Origin: Aestuariivita sp.
GTDB taxonomy: Bacteria > Pseudomonadota > Alphaproteobacteria > Rhodobacterales > Rhodobacteraceae
Reading direction: 5' to 3'
Length of the DNA: 64,000 bases
NCBI GenBank assembly: GCA_018401465.1
Contig: JAGYKE010000004.1
Span: 1,953,857-2,017,856, forward strand
A model generated the notes under the pieces. The model saw nothing but the letters and a program-made list of their open reading frames with translations, was not told the DNA's origin and searched no databases. The stretch's first letter is position 1. Every line of letters starts with the position of its first letter. The translations under genes were made by a program, and so were the position numbers. Positions 42,129-52,693 of this stretch are shown in pieces.

Positions 42129-42669
42129 GCTGGCGCTGATGCTGGCGCTTGCGGCGGGTCCCGCCGCAGCGACGGGCATCGAGATCACGGTGGAAGGCGA
42201 AGGCGCCAACGGCGTGATCCGGATCGACCTTCTGGAAGACGTGGCACCGCTTCATGCCGAACGGATCACCACGCTGGCGCAGCAGGGCTTCTATGACGGG
42301 GTGTTCTTCCACCGCGTGATCGAAGGCTTCATGGCCCAGACCGGCGACGGGGTGAACGCGCGCGAAGGCGGCGACATGCGTCTGGCGGGCACCGGCGGGT
42401 CCGAGCTTCCCGATGTCCCGGCCGAGTTCTCGGACATTCCCTTCGACCGCGGCATCGTGGGCATGGCGCGCACGCCTGATCCCAACAGCGCCAACAGCCA
42501 GTTCTTCATCATGTTCCGCGAAGGTTACATGCTGAACGGGCAATACACGGTGGTGGGCCGCGTGACCGAAGGCATGGAGGTGGTCGATGCCATCAAGCGC
42601 GGGCGTGGACAGTCGGGACTGGTCGCAGGCCGCCCCGACATGATGACTTCGGTCACCGTCACAGACTGA
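42121..42669 (+). CDS. Periplasmic peptidyl-prolyl isomerase (cyclophilin)
   Basis: This is a 182-residue paralogue of the gene before it, with an N-terminal signal peptide (LALMLALAAGPAAATG). It keeps FHRVIEGFMAQTGD, AGTGGSELPDVPAEF, NSANSQFFIMF and LNGQYTVVGRV. Stretches of its DNA are identical to the upstream copy. The pair would supply prolyl isomerase activity inside and outside the inner membrane. Confidence 0.96.
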   Translation: MRKLALMLALAAGPAAATGIEITVEGEGANGVIRIDLLEDVAPLHAERITTLAQQGFYDGVFFHRVIEGFMAQTGDGVNAREGGDMRLAGTGGSELPDVPAEFSDIPFDRGIVGMARTPDPNSANSQFFIMFREGYMLNGQYTVVGRVTEGMEVVDAIKRGRGQSGLVAGRPDMMTSVTVTD

Positions 42670-42693
42670 CCGCGGGTCCTTCTGCAAAGAACA

Positions 42694-42715
42694 AAGGGCG
42701 CCCAAGGGCGCCCTT
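42694..42715. terminator. Terminator between cyclophilins and bactofilin
   Basis: A perfect 10-bp repeat (AAGGGCGCCC and its complement) with a two-base centre lies 24 bases after the cyclophilin stop and 25 before the convergent bactofilin stop. No long T run follows, so strength is uncertain. Confidence 0.65.
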
Positions 42716-42740
42716 ACTCATGTCGGCGGATGCAGGCCTC

Positions 42741-43283
42741 TCAGGACGCGTCGGCTTTGACCGAACCTTCGGGCTTTCTCATCGCAGCAGGGCTCGACGG
42801 AGCAGCAGTCGCTGCGGCGGCTGCCGCGCGGCCGGGATTGAGCGGATCGTCCTGACGCTGCACCGATCCTTCGAAATGCGCGCCACTCTCGATCGCGATG
42901 GTCTTGTGAATGATGTCGCCTTCGACCCGCGCGGTCGAGGTCAGGCGCACCTTCAGCCCGCGCACGCGGCCCACGATGCGGCCGTTGATGACCACGTCAT
43001 CGGCGGTGATCTCGCCCTTGATGGTCGCGGTCTCGCCCACGGTCAGCAGATGGGCACGGATGTCGCCTTCGACCGTACCTTCCACCTGAATGTCGCCGGT
43101 GGTCTTGAGGTTGCCGGTGATGTGCAGGTCCGAAGACAGGATCGACGCCGGCGGCTTGGCCTTGGGTGCGCTGGGCATGAAGTCGCCCGGCCCGGGCGCG
43201 GTCGGGGTAGCCACCGGCGTCGAGGACAGTCCCGAATCCGTCGCCTTGGGGCCAGGTTCGTTGATCTTGCTCTTAGAAAACAT
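42741..43283 (-). CDS. Bactofilin
   Basis: Bactofilins polymerise without nucleotides into filaments that organise cell-wall enzymes. The 180-residue protein has a disordered Pro/Ser/Ala N-terminus with basic residues. The central beta-helix (about 45-145) contains SSDLHITGNLKTTGDIQVEG in part, GEITADDVVINGRIVG and LTSTARVEGDIIHKTIAIESGA. A disordered tail follows. It overlaps the M23 peptidase gene by 11 bases; this pairing, known from CcmA-like systems, suggests control of peptidoglycan cutting and shape. Confidence 0.95.
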   Translation of the reverse strand: MFSKSKINEPGPKATDSGLSSTPVATPTAPGPGDFMPSAPKAKPPASILSSDLHITGNLKTTGDIQVEGTVEGDIRAHLLTVGETATIKGEITADDVVINGRIVGRVRGLKVRLTSTARVEGDIIHKTIAIESGAHFEGSVQRQDDPLNPGRAAAAAATAAPSSPAAMRKPEGSVKADAS

Positions 43284-44598
43284 TGTTTGCAGCCTTGATA
43301 TAGATCATCGGATTTATGGGTTTCCCGCCGACGCGCACTTCGTAATGGAGGTGAGTGCCGGTTGATCGGCCTGTATTACCCATATCAGCTATGTGCTGTC
43401 CGCGCGAGACCCTTTGCCCTTTGCTCACGACAATATTCGAGTTGTGGGCGTAGACCGTCTCGATGCCGAAGGCGTGCTGGATGCGGACGGTCCGGCCATA
43501 TCCTGCCTCCCATCCCGCATCGGTCACCACGCCATCCGCGGTCGCATAGATGTTTGCGCCGTGCGCACCCGCGAAATCGGTGCCGTTGTGCATGCGCCGT
43601 CCACCGGTCTTGGGATCGCGGCGATAGCCGAAGCCGCTGGTGAACCGGAAGGCGCTGCGCACCGGAGTGGCAAAGGGCGCCTTCTCGGCGGCGATGCGGT
43701 ACATGTTCAGCTGATCCATCTGTTCCAAGAGCCTGTTGGCGCGCAGATGTTCGGGCGAGGGATACTCACCGCTGGTCGAGAACGACAAAGGGGTGAGGGG
43801 ACCGCCTTGCCCCGAATAGCCGCGCCGCACCTCTTCAAGGATGCGGTCCGTGGGCAGCCCCGCCGCGCGGAACATCTTGTCGAGCGGGGCGACCGACACG
43901 GTCATCGCCTCTTCCAGCTGGCGGAAGATCTGATCGTTCTGTTCGCGCATCAGAGCCATTTCCAGCTCCAGATCCTGCGCCCGCGTCAGCGCATCCTGCG
44001 CCTTGTCGTGAATGCGGTCGCGTTCCGCTGCCGTCTCGGCCAGCGCAATGGCCAGGAAATCGACCGGCGCGCCACCGTTGCCGTTGCCTGCCACCTGTGA
44101 ACTGTCGGTCAGTTCCGACTTGAGCGCCGCCAGCGAGGTGCGCGCGGCCTCGCGCGCCTTCATCGTGTCGCGCAGCGTGGTCTGGATGACCTCGATCCCC
44201 GTCTCAAGCTCGCGCCGCCGGGTTTCGGACGACAGAAGTTCCGTCTGCATCACCGAAATCTGCGCCAGCGCCGCGTTGAACCGTTCTTGCGCGGCCAGCG
44301 CTTCCTCGGCGCGGTTGTCGCGTTCGGCCGCCAGCGCATTCAGCCTCGACTGGTAAGTGACCATGTCGCGCTTGGCCTGCTCGCGGAAATTGCCCGAACC
44401 GATGGAATCCATCAGGACAATCGCTGTCGCCACGATGGCCCAGGATACCACAAGAGCCCCGCCCGCGAAGGCGACCAGCTGCGTCATCGGACGCAGGCGG
44501 ATGAACCGTGTATCGGTATCGGATTTCAGGAAGACCCGGCGTTCAGGAAAGTGCCGCTCAAGCCAATGGTCGATTCTGATTCCCAGACGTGTTCGCAC
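43273..44598 (-). CDS. M23 metallopeptidase, membrane-anchored with coiled coil
   Basis: The 441-residue protein has a basic cytoplasmic N-terminus, one membrane span (about 40-63), a long periplasmic coiled coil (about 75-240) and an M23 LytM domain (about 330-430). The domain shows zinc-site motifs MHNGTDFAG and GTHLHYEV, so it should be an active endopeptidase of peptidoglycan. A GTG at 44598 is chosen because AAGGAAAG lies just before it; the longer upstream frame lacks support. It is cotranslated with the bactofilin. Confidence 0.93.
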   Translation of the reverse strand: MRTRLGIRIDHWLERHFPERRVFLKSDTDTRFIRLRPMTQLVAFAGGALVVSWAIVATAIVLMDSIGSGNFREQAKRDMVTYQSRLNALAAERDNRAEEALAAQERFNAALAQISVMQTELLSSETRRRELETGIEVIQTTLRDTMKAREAARTSLAALKSELTDSSQVAGNGNGGAPVDFLAIALAETAAERDRIHDKAQDALTRAQDLELEMALMREQNDQIFRQLEEAMTVSVAPLDKMFRAAGLPTDRILEEVRRGYSGQGGPLTPLSFSTSGEYPSPEHLRANRLLEQMDQLNMYRIAAEKAPFATPVRSAFRFTSGFGYRRDPKTGGRRMHNGTDFAGAHGANIYATADGVVTDAGWEAGYGRTVRIQHAFGIETVYAHNSNIVVSKGQRVSRGQHIADMGNTGRSTGTHLHYEVRVGGKPINPMIYIKAANNVF

Positions 44599-44765
44599 GC
44601 GTCTTTCCTTGTCCCGTCCCTGTTTCAGGCAAGGTCTCCCCAGAGACCCAGTCTTGCCCTCGTGCCGGGATAACCAGCGGGGGCACATTGGGCAAGCTTC
44701 TTGTCCACATGAGGGCAGCGCGGTGGCGCGGGCGGGCGGATTTGGCAAGAAACCGCCGAAAGGAT

Positions 44766-45602
44766 TTATCCCCAGGCCGCGGCCCGCGCGTCGGCGCCTT
44801 CGGCCAAAGGCCAGTAGAAATCGGGCGGAAGGCCCGCTTCGGCACGCTTTTCCTCGTTGAAGGGCGGCTTCAGCGCACCACGGAAATAGCGCCCGACCAG
44901 CGTGTGAAAGGCCTCTTTCGGGTCAGCATCGGCGCGGCCGCACAGGAAATGGAACCACTTCGCGCCATAGGCGACATGCGCCACCTCTTCGGCATAAATG
45001 GTCTCGAGCGCGGCCACCGCGCCTGTCGCACCGGCCTTGCGGAACACCCCGATCATCCCCGGCGTCACGTCGAGCCCCCGTGCCTCGAGCACCATGGGCA
45101 CGACGGCCAGACGTCCCAGCAGGTCGTCCGCCGTGTCTTCGGCCGCGCGCCACATGCCCGCATGGGCGGGCAGGGCACCGTAATGGCTGCCCATCTCCTC
45201 GAGACAGTCGCAGACAAGGTTGAAGTGCTTCGCCTCTTCGTCGCCCGCCTTCACCCAGTCGTCGTAGAAGCCCATCGGCATGGGCGTGTCGGCGAAGCGC
45301 GCGATGATGTCCCAATGCAGATCGACCGCGTTCAGTTCGATATGCGCGACCGCGTGCAGAAGGGCGATGCGCCCCTGCGGGCTGCCGGGCTTGCGCCGGG
45401 GCACGTCGCGGGGATCAAGCAGTTCGGGTGCGGCGGGCCGGGCGGGCCTGAGCGGCGGATCGGCGCGCCCCACCGGAATGGGCGGCGCATTGCCCGCCCG
45501 CGCGGCGCGCCAAGCGGCCGCGTGGGCGCGCGCCAGCGCCGTCTTGGCGCGGCCGTCGGCGGTGGTGAGAACCTCCACCGCCATCTGCGCGAGGCCCGTC
45601 AA
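44766..45602 (-). CDS. DUF455 ferritin-like protein
   Basis: DUF455 proteins have a ferritin-like helical fold with a likely di-metal site. In this protein of about 278 residues the metal-type motifs are HAVAHIELNAVDLHWD, DEEAKHFNLVCDCL and TIYAEEVAHVAYGAKWF, which pair Glu and His as in ferritin-like enzymes. The substrate is unknown. The start is a TTG two bases after the bcp stop, giving MTGLAQMAVEVLTTADG, which fits family N-termini; the Met six codons later is the alternative. Confidence 0.88.
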   Translation of the reverse strand: MTGLAQMAVEVLTTADGRAKTALARAHAAAWRAARAGNAPPIPVGRADPPLRPARPAAPELLDPRDVPRRKPGSPQGRIALLHAVAHIELNAVDLHWDIIARFADTPMPMGFYDDWVKAGDEEAKHFNLVCDCLEEMGSHYGALPAHAGMWRAAEDTADDLLGRLAVVPMVLEARGLDVTPGMIGVFRKAGATGAVAALETIYAEEVAHVAYGAKWFHFLCGRADADPKEAFHTLVGRYFRGALKPPFNEEKRAEAGLPPDFYWPLAEGADARAAAWG

Positions 45603-45604
45603 GA

Positions 45605-46069
45605 TCAGCCCATCGCCTTGACGGAGGCCAGCACCTCGTCGACGTGGCCGGGCACCTTCACCTTGCGCCAGACCCGGACGATCCGGCCTTCGCCGTCGAT
45701 CAGGAAGGTCGACCGTTCGATGCCCATGTAGGACTTGCCGTACATGCTCTTCTCGGCCCAGACGCCGTAATCCTCGCACATGGTGCTCTCTTCGTCCGAC
45801 AGAAGCGGCACCGACAGGTCGTGCTTCTTCACGAACTTGTCGTGGCTTTTCACGCTGTCCTTCGACACGCCGACGACCGCCGCACCTGCCGCGGCGAAAT
45901 CCTGCAAGGCTTCGGAAAAGCCGATGGATTCCTTCGTGCAGCCCGACGTATCATCCTTGGGATAGAAGAACAGGACCAGCGCCTTGCCCTTGAAATCTGC
46001 AAGGCTCAGCGTGCCGCCACCGTCGCGGGGCAGCGAAAAGTCCGGAGCCATGTCGTTGACGTCCAGCAT
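45605..46069 (-). CDS. bcp: Peroxiredoxin, BCP/PrxQ type, 1-Cys variant
   Basis: This thiol peroxidase of 154 residues reduces hydrogen peroxide and organic peroxides. The peroxidatic cysteine is Cys44 in TSGCTKES; the usual resolving cysteine five residues later is absent (I49 there), so it should act as a 1-Cys or atypical enzyme with an outside thiol. FFYPKDDTSGCT and GVSKDSVKSHDKF are family marks. GGAGAT lies seven bases before the chosen Met, and the earlier in-frame Met has no such site. Confidence 0.94.
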   Translation of the reverse strand: MLDVNDMAPDFSLPRDGGGTLSLADFKGKALVLFFYPKDDTSGCTKESIGFSEALQDFAAAGAAVVGVSKDSVKSHDKFVKKHDLSVPLLSDEESTMCEDYGVWAEKSMYGKSYMGIERSTFLIDGEGRIVRVWRKVKVPGHVDEVLASVKAMG

Positions 46070-46171
46070 CTTGGATCTCCTGATGACGTGGAATTGGGTG
46101 GGTTTCATAATAGGGCGCAGTCCGCAACAATAAAGCGGCGGGCAGCGCGGCAGGCAAAGGCGTCACACAGG

Positions 46172-49100
46172 GTGCAGGACAGCCCATCACAGACCCCCGG
46201 ACCGCGGCGCGGCAGGGCGCGCCGGATCGGGCTGTGGTCGCTGGCGGCCTCGGCGGGCCTTGCGCTTCTCGCCACGCTCGCCGTGCTGCTGATCGTCGGC
46301 CAGATGATGACCGCGCCACAATGGCTGCGCGACCGCATCGAGACGCGGCTGGAAACCCGGCTGTCCGGCATCCAGGTCGAATTCGGCGATATCGGTCTTG
46401 TCATCAACGCAGGCTGGCGACCGCGCGCGCGGCTGCGCGACGTGGCGCTGTTCGACGCCGCGGGCCGCCCGCTCCTTCGGCTGAGCGAGGCTGAAGCGAG
46501 CCTTGCGATGCGCCCGCTCCTGCGCGGACAGATCCAGCCGAAGCAGATCACCCTGTCCGGTGCCTTCGCCATCCTGCGCCGCGATACCGGCGGGCGCATC
46601 ACGCTGGCGCTCGGCGACACCGCCAGTCCCGTGCGCGAGGCGCAGGGCCTCGTCGCGCTGATCGAAGAGGTCGACGCGGCCTTCACGCTTCCGGTGCTCT
46701 CGGCGCTGACCGAGGTCGAACTGCGGGACCTGAACCTGCGCTACGAAGACGCGGTGTCCGACCGGGCCTGGACGCTTGACAGCGGGTCGCTGCGGCTGAC
46801 GCGCGACGGCGACGACCTGCGCGTGTCGGGTGATTTCGCGCTGCTGTCGGGGCGCGACTATGCGTCCGCGATCGAGGTGAACTATTCCAGCGTCATCGGC
46901 GAGGTGGCCGCCGGGTTCGGCATCACCCTGCGCGACGTGCCGACGCGCGATTTCGCCAGCCAGGCGGTGGCGCTGGCCTGGCTCGACGTGCTGCGGGCGC
47001 CGATGTCGGGGGCGCTGCGCGGCAGCGTGACGGAAGACGGCGCGCTCGGCCCGCTGAACGTCGCGCTGACCATCGGGCCCGGTGTGCTCCAGCCCAGCGA
47101 CGGCACGACGCCGGTGCCCTTCCGCACCGCACGCACCTACCTCACCTTCGAGCCCGGCAAACAGGCCATCACCTTCGACGAGCTTTCGGTGCAAAGTGAC
47201 TGGGTCGGTTTCGTCGCCGCGGGCGAGACTTTTCTCGGAGGTCTCGACGAGGGCCGTCTCGACGATCTCATCGGGCAGATGAACATCACCGAAATCTCGC
47301 TCAACCCGATGGGGCTCTACAAGACGCCCGTGACGCTGACCGGGGCTCAGGCGGATTTCCGGCTGAGGCTCGACCCCTTCGATCTGCGCCTCGGGCAGCT
47401 CCAGATCGATGATCAGGGCAGCCGCATCCTGCTCGACGGGCGGCTGACGGGTGCCGCCGATGGCTGGAACGTCGAGCTGAACGGCGAGATCGACGCCCTC
47501 ACTCCCGAACGGCTCATCGAACTCTGGCCCGAACGCGCCGTGCCCAACACCCGCGGCTGGATCGCGCGGAACCTGTCGGGCGGCAGGCTCACGGACATGA
47601 ATGTCGCATTGCGCCGCGCCCCGGGGCAGGCACCGCAGACCTATCTCGACTTCGATTATTCCGGCACGCAGATCCGCTTCATGCAGACCATGCCGCCCAT
47701 CACCGGCGCCGCCGGTCAGGCAACCTTCATCGGCAACCGCTTCGTCACAACTGCCGTCCGTGGCGATGTCCTTCCCGATCAGGGCGGACCGGTCGATGTG
47801 TCGGGCACCTCCTTCATCATCCCCGACGTGACCGCACGCGGCGGCACGCCCGCAATTGTCCGCCTCATGGGGCGCGGCAGCGTGACCTCGGTGCTGTCGC
47901 TGCTCAACCGGCCACCGCTTGCGGCGCTCGACGGTGCGGGCCTTCCGGTGGCGCTTGCCGATGGGCGCATCGCCTTCACCGGAACGATGTCCCTGCCGCT
48001 GCAGGACCGGGTGACCTTCGCCGATGTCGATTTCCACGTCGACGGGCTGGCCAGCGACGTGCGCAGCGAGGTGCTGGTGCCCGGGCACGTGGTATCCGCC
48101 CCGCAACTGCAGGTGACCGCGACCCAGACCGGGGTGCGATTGTCGGCAAGCGGGCGGCTCTCGGGCGTGCCGGTGCAGGCCGAATGGACCCAGCCGCTGG
48201 GCCGTCCCGGCGCGGGCAGCCGGGCCGAGGGGCGCGTCGTGCTGACGGCCGAAACCCTGTCGGCTTTGCGCATCGCCCTGCCGCCGGGCATGGTGACGGG
48301 CACGGGCAGCGCGCGCTTCGATCTGACGCTGGGCGGTGGGCAACCGCCGGGCCTTCAGGTCGAGAGCGATCTCGCCGGTATCGGTCTGGCCCTGCCCGAA
48401 CTCGGCTGGTCCAAGCCGCCCGGGACGGAAGGCGCGCTGTCGGTCACCGCGACGCTTGGCCCCGAGCCCCGGGTCGATGTGCTCAGCCTGTCGGCGCCGG
48501 GCCTGCGCGCCGAAGGAGCGATCAGCCTTGCCCCTGATGGCGGGCTGGACGAGGCCGTCTTCACCACGTTCCGCGTGGGCGACTGGCTCGATGCGCGGGG
48601 CAGCCTGATCGGGCGCGGTCCGGGCAATGCCCCGGCGATCCGGGTGACGGGCGGCACGCTCGACCTGCGGCGTGCGGATTTCGCAGCCTCCTCGGGCGGA
48701 GACGCGCCCCCGGGCGGGGATGCGCTCATCGCGCAGATCGACCTGTTGCAGGTCACCGACACGATCGCGCTGACCGGGTTCGAGGGCCGTTTCGCGCTGG
48801 CCGGGGGGGTTGACGGATCGTTCGCGGCGCAGGTGAACGGACAGGTTCCCATAACGGGCCGCATCGTGCCGCAGGGAGGTCGCAGCGCCGTGCGCATCCT
48901 GTCCGATGACGGAGGCGGCGTTGCCCGCGCGGCGGGCATCCTGCGGCAGGCGGCGGGGGGCGATTTCGACCTGACGCTCACCCCGGTGGGCGAGGCGGGC
49001 ACCTTCGACGGCAGGCTCTCGGTGCGCGACACCTATGTGCGCGACGCGCCCGCCATGGCGGCACTGCTCAACGCGATCAGTGTCGTGGGGCTGCTGACCG

Positions 49101-49513
49101 AATTGTCCGGTCAGGGCATCCTGTTCTCCGAGGTCGAGGCGCGCTTCCGGCTCAGCCCCGATCAGGTCCGCGTGATCGAGGCCCGCGCGACCGGCCCCTC
49201 GCTCGGCCTCACGATGGACGGGCTTTATGACGTCGCCGCGCGGCAAATGGCAATGCAAGGCGTGATCTCGCCCGTCTACCTGCTCAACCAGATCGGCGGG
49301 GTTCTGGCGCCGCGCCGGGGCGAGGGGCTTTTCGGCTTCAACTACACCCTGAGCGGACCCGCCGACGCACCCAGTGTGCAGGTCAACCCGCTCTCGGGCC
49401 TCGCGCCCGGGTTCTTCCGGGAAATCTTCCGCGCGCCTGATGCCGGGGCCGCGGCGCCGCCCGTGACGGCGCCCGTGATGCGGCCCACCGACGATCAGGA
49501 GCGCGGTCGCTGA
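46172..49513 (+). CDS. Large AsmA/DUF3971-type envelope protein
   Basis: This 1113-residue protein has one N-terminal membrane span (about 20-44) followed by a very long periplasmic beta-rich region, the pattern of AsmA-like bridge proteins such as YhdP that carry phospholipids between membranes. DUF3971-like central repeats and an AsmA C-terminal block ([28 protein letters not shown], quoted in part, and [29 protein letters not shown] in part) are visible. A GTG start at 46172 is chosen; the longer frame upstream crosses the bcp promoter. Its role in lipid transport is from family knowledge. Confidence 0.88.
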   Translation: MQDSPSQTPGPRRGRARRIGLWSLAASAGLALLATLAVLLIVGQMMTAPQWLRDRIETRLETRLSGIQVEFGDIGLVINAGWRPRARLRDVALFDAAGRPLLRLSEAEASLAMRPLLRGQIQPKQITLSGAFAILRRDTGGRITLALGDTASPVREAQGLVALIEEVDAAFTLPVLSALTEVELRDLNLRYEDAVSDRAWTLDSGSLRLTRDGDDLRVSGDFALLSGRDYASAIEVNYSSVIGEVAAGFGITLRDVPTRDFASQAVALAWLDVLRAPMSGALRGSVTEDGALGPLNVALTIGPGVLQPSDGTTPVPFRTARTYLTFEPGKQAITFDELSVQSDWVGFVAAGETFLGGLDEGRLDDLIGQMNITEISLNPMGLYKTPVTLTGAQADFRLRLDPFDLRLGQLQIDDQGSRILLDGRLTGAADGWNVELNGEIDALTPERLIELWPERAVPNTRGWIARNLSGGRLTDMNVALRRAPGQAPQTYLDFDYSGTQIRFMQTMPPITGAAGQATFIGNRFVTTAVRGDVLPDQGGPVDVSGTSFIIPDVTARGGTPAIVRLMGRGSVTSVLSLLNRPPLAALDGAGLPVALADGRIAFTGTMSLPLQDRVTFADVDFHVDGLASDVRSEVLVPGHVVSAPQLQVTATQTGVRLSASGRLSGVPVQAEWTQPLGRPGAGSRAEGRVVLTAETLSALRIALPPGMVTGTGSARFDLTLGGGQPPGLQVESDLAGIGLALPELGWSKPPGTEGALSVTATLGPEPRVDVLSLSAPGLRAEGAISLAPDGGLDEAVFTTFRVGDWLDARGSLIGRGPGNAPAIRVTGGTLDLRRADFAASSGGDAPPGGDALIAQIDLLQVTDTIALTGFEGRFALAGGVDGSFAAQVNGQVPITGRIVPQGGRSAVRILSDDGGGVARAAGILRQAAGGDFDLTLTPVGEAGTFDGRLSVRDTYVRDAPAMAALLNAISVVGLLTELSGQGILFSEVEARFRLSPDQVRVIEARATGPSLGLTMDGLYDVAARQMAMQGVISPVYLLNQIGGVLAPRRGEGLFGFNYTLSGPADAPSVQVNPLSGLAPGFFREIFRAPDAGAAAPPVTAPVMRPTDDQERGR

Positions 49514-49565
49514 CCTCATCCTTGGGGGATGGAAAAGCCCGTTCGTGCCCGCTAAGGGACGCGGC

Positions 49566-50612
49566 ATGAAACTGTCCGATTTCGATTTCGACCTGCCCGA
49601 AGACCTGATCGCGACGCGCCCCGCGCGGCCGCGCACCTCGGCCCGTCTGCTGGTGGCCCATGGCGACGCGATCCGCGACGCGCATGTCTTCGATCTGCCC
49701 GACATCCTGCGCCCCGGCGACCGGCTGGTGCTGAACGACACCCGCGTGATCCCCGCGCGCCTGTCGGGCCTGCGCCACCGCGACGGCGCAGAGGGCACAT
49801 CCGCGGCCCGGATCGAGGTGACGCTGCTGGAGCCGCGCATGTCCGGCGACTGGACGGCCCTCGTGAAACCCCTGCGCAAGCTCAGGATCGGGGAAACCGT
49901 CGTCTTCTCGGACCGGCTGTCGGCGGTGCTCAAGGACGTGGCCGACGGGCAGGGCCTGTTCGGCTTCAACCTCGTGGGTGACGATTTCGACGCGGCACTT
50001 GCCGAAGCGGGTGCCATGCCGCTGCCCCCCTATATCGAGGCGCGCCGCAAGGCCGACGACCGCGACCGCGAAGATTACCAGACCGTCTTCGCCCGCAACC
50101 CGGGCGCGGTGGCCGCGCCCACCGCCTCGCTCCACTTTGACGCGGCCCTTCTGCAGACGCTGGCCGACCGCGGTGTCGAGTTCAGCCATGTCACGCTCCA
50201 CGTGGGCGCGGGCACCTTCCTGCCGGTCAAGGTCGATGACGTCACCACCCACAAGATGCACGCGGAATGGGGACGGGTAAGCGAACAGGCCGCAGCCCAG
50301 ATCGCCGCCACCAAGGCCGCGGGCGGGCGCGTCATCCCCGTTGGCACCACCGCGCTGCGGCTTCTCGAAAGCGCGGGGCGCGGCGGGGCGATCGGGCCCT
50401 GGGAAGGCGAGACCGACATCTTCATCTATCCCGGCTTCCAATTCCGTGTCGCCGACGCGCTGATGACGAATTTCCACCTGCCGAAGTCGACGCTCATGAT
50501 GCTCGTCTCGGCGCTGATGGGGCAGGACCCGATCCGCCGCATCTATGCCCACGCCATCGCCGAGCGGTATCGCTTCTTCTCCTACGGCGACAGTTCGCTT
50601 CTGATCCCCTGA
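49566..50612 (+). CDS. queA: S-adenosylmethionine:tRNA ribosyltransferase-isomerase
   Basis: QueA adds the ribosyl part of S-adenosylmethionine to preQ1 in tRNA, the penultimate step of queuosine synthesis. The 348-residue protein begins [20 protein letters not shown] and contains [38 protein letters not shown] in part, and [19 protein letters not shown] and [19 protein letters not shown] are also family marks. AAGGGA precedes the Met at 49566. No tgt gene is in the window. Confidence 0.98.
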   Translation: MKLSDFDFDLPEDLIATRPARPRTSARLLVAHGDAIRDAHVFDLPDILRPGDRLVLNDTRVIPARLSGLRHRDGAEGTSAARIEVTLLEPRMSGDWTALVKPLRKLRIGETVVFSDRLSAVLKDVADGQGLFGFNLVGDDFDAALAEAGAMPLPPYIEARRKADDRDREDYQTVFARNPGAVAAPTASLHFDAALLQTLADRGVEFSHVTLHVGAGTFLPVKVDDVTTHKMHAEWGRVSEQAAAQIAATKAAGGRVIPVGTTALRLLESAGRGGAIGPWEGETDIFIYPGFQFRVADALMTNFHLPKSTLMMLVSALMGQDPIRRIYAHAIAERYRFFSYGDSSLLIP

Positions 50613-50715
50613 TCCTCCGGGCTGCGGCGCAAAAGGATACCTTTGGTCGCAAAGCGCCACGATCCGGTCATGCCCCCCGTGCGAGGGTGCCGGGGCAAGT
50701 GAAAGGGTTGTGACG

Positions 50716-51954
50716 ATGATTCAGGTTCTGCGCAGCGCCTGGGCGCTTCTGCTGGGTGTCGGTCTTCTGATGATCGGCAACGGCATGCAGGGCACGCTGA
50801 TCGGCATCCGCGGCGGGATCGAGAATTTTTCGACGCTCGAGATGTCCATCGTCGTCTCGGCCTATTTCGTGGGCTTTCTGGGCGGCAGTCGCATGGCGCC
50901 GGGGATGATCCGGCGTGTCGGCCATGTGCGGGTCTTCGCGGCGCTCGCCTCGCTCATCTCGGCGGTGATGATCCTCTACCCCACCTTCGTCGATCCCATC
51001 GTCTGGACGCTGGGCCGCGTGATCATCGGGTTTTGCTTCTCGGCGGTCTATGTCACCGCCGAAAGCTGGCTCAACAACGCGGCCACGAACGAAAACCGCG
51101 GTCAGGCGCTGTCGCTCTACATGATCGTGCAGACGGTGGGCATCGTGCTTGCGCAATGGCTGCTGCTGGCGGCCGACCCGTCGGGTTTCGTTCTTTTCGT
51201 GATCCCGTCGATTCTGGTGTCGATCGCGGTCACGCCGATCCTGTTGTCGATCAGCCCCACGCCCGCCTTCGACGCGACGAAGCCCCTTGGCCTGAAAGAG
51301 CTGTTCGGCATCTCGCCGCTCGCCTGTGTGGGGATGTTCCTTCTGGGCGGGGTCTTCGCGGCGCAGTTCGGGATGTCGGCCGTCTATGGCGCGCAGGCGG
51401 GGCTCAGCATCGCGCAGATCTCGAGCTTCGTGTCGACCTTCTTCATCGGCGCCATCGTGACGCAATATCCCATCGGCTGGATTTCCGACCGCATGGACCG
51501 GCGGCAACTGATCGTGATCAGCGCGGTGATCGGGGGCCTCGGCTGTGTTATCGGGGCGCTGTGGGGCGATGTGTTCTGGCTCTTGATGGTCTCGGCCTTC
51601 GTCGTGGGCGGCGTGTCGAACCCGCTCTATTCTCTGCTGATCGCCCATACCAACGACTACCTCGTCCCGGAAAAGGCGGCCGGAGCCTCGGGCGGGCTTA
51701 TCTTCATCAACGGGCTGGGCGCCATCTCGGGCCCCGTGATCACCGGCTGGGCGATGGACCAGATCGGCCCGCCGGGGTTCTTCTGGTTCACCTTCGTGCT
51801 GTTCGTCGTGCTGTCGGTCTATGGCGGATACCGCATGACGCGCCGCGCGGCACCCGCGGGCGGGGCAGGGGCCTATGTCACCGTGCCTCAGGCCGCCAGC
51901 ACCGTCGCGGTCGAGATCGCCTTCGACGACACCCGCCCCGAGGATGCGCGGTAA
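50716..51954 (+). CDS. MFS transporter (YcaD-like)
   Basis: The 412-residue protein has about 12 membrane segments and MFS marks: GFLGGSRMAPGMIRRVGHVRVF in the first loop and TLGRVIIGFCFSAVYVTAESWLN. After a central loop come PIGWISDRMDRRQL in the second half and NDYLVPEKAAGASGGLIFINGLGA. The AESWLN segment is typical of the YcaD-type subgroup. The substrate is unknown. AAAGGG lies before the ATG; a GTG at 50710 is an alternative. Confidence 0.9.
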   Translation: MIQVLRSAWALLLGVGLLMIGNGMQGTLIGIRGGIENFSTLEMSIVVSAYFVGFLGGSRMAPGMIRRVGHVRVFAALASLISAVMILYPTFVDPIVWTLGRVIIGFCFSAVYVTAESWLNNAATNENRGQALSLYMIVQTVGIVLAQWLLLAADPSGFVLFVIPSILVSIAVTPILLSISPTPAFDATKPLGLKELFGISPLACVGMFLLGGVFAAQFGMSAVYGAQAGLSIAQISSFVSTFFIGAIVTQYPIGWISDRMDRRQLIVISAVIGGLGCVIGALWGDVFWLLMVSAFVVGGVSNPLYSLLIAHTNDYLVPEKAAGASGGLIFINGLGAISGPVITGWAMDQIGPPGFFWFTFVLFVVLSVYGGYRMTRRAAPAGGAGAYVTVPQAASTVAVEIAFDDTRPEDAR

Positions 51955-52058
51955 ACCGCCTTTGTGTCAGGCTGCAAGATATCGTGACTTTGTGGCGGAT
52001 TCGTCGTTCTGTAACAGGGGCATGACAGACGGTTACATCCGCGTGAAGGAGGCAGGTA

Positions 52059-52637
52059 ATGATCAACCCCGGTGAGGTTCTCGGGTTCTGGCTCGACGAA
52101 GTCGTACCAGACGCATGGTACGCCCAGGATGACGCGCTTGATGCGCTGATCCGCGACCGTTTCGAAGCGGCATGGGACCAGGCCCGCGCGGGCAGCTTTT
52201 CGCTCTGGCTGACCTATCCCAGCGGCGTCTTGGCCTACATCATCCTGACCGACCAGTTCCCCCGCAACATGTTCCGCGGCGAGGCGCGCGCCTTCTCGAC
52301 CGACCGGGCGGCGCTGGCGGCGGCCAAGTCGGCCATCGACCGCAACTGGGACCTCAGGATCGACGAACCGGCGCGGCAGTTCTTCTACCTGCCGCTCATG
52401 CATTCGGAAAACCTCTGCGATCAGGACCGCTGCGTGCGCCTGATGCATGAACGCCTGCCGCAGACGGGCGCGTCGAACCTCATCCATGCCCGCGCCCACC
52501 GCGAGGTGATCCGCCAGTTCGGCCGCTTCCCCTATCGCAACACCGCGCTGGGCCGCGCGCTGACGGGGCCGGAACGCGCCTTCGTCGATGCGGGCGGCTA
52601 TGGCGCGACGCTGCGCAGCTTACAGAAGGCAAGCTGA
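52059..52637 (+). CDS. DUF924 family protein
   Basis: DUF924 proteins are all-helical, TPR-like proteins of unknown function, widespread in proteobacteria. The 192-residue sequence has VLGFWLDEVVPDAWYAQDDALD, in part, and the signature ILTDQFPRNMFRGEARAF. FFYLPLMHSENLCDQD and FGRFPYRNTALGR follow. GAAGGAGG precedes the start. Confidence 0.93.
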   Translation: MINPGEVLGFWLDEVVPDAWYAQDDALDALIRDRFEAAWDQARAGSFSLWLTYPSGVLAYIILTDQFPRNMFRGEARAFSTDRAALAAAKSAIDRNWDLRIDEPARQFFYLPLMHSENLCDQDRCVRLMHERLPQTGASNLIHARAHREVIRQFGRFPYRNTALGRALTGPERAFVDAGGYGATLRSLQKAS

Positions 52638-52693
52638 CAGCCCCCAAACAGGGGCGGAAAGTGTCGCACTGCGCCCGCATTGCCTGTGTCAGG

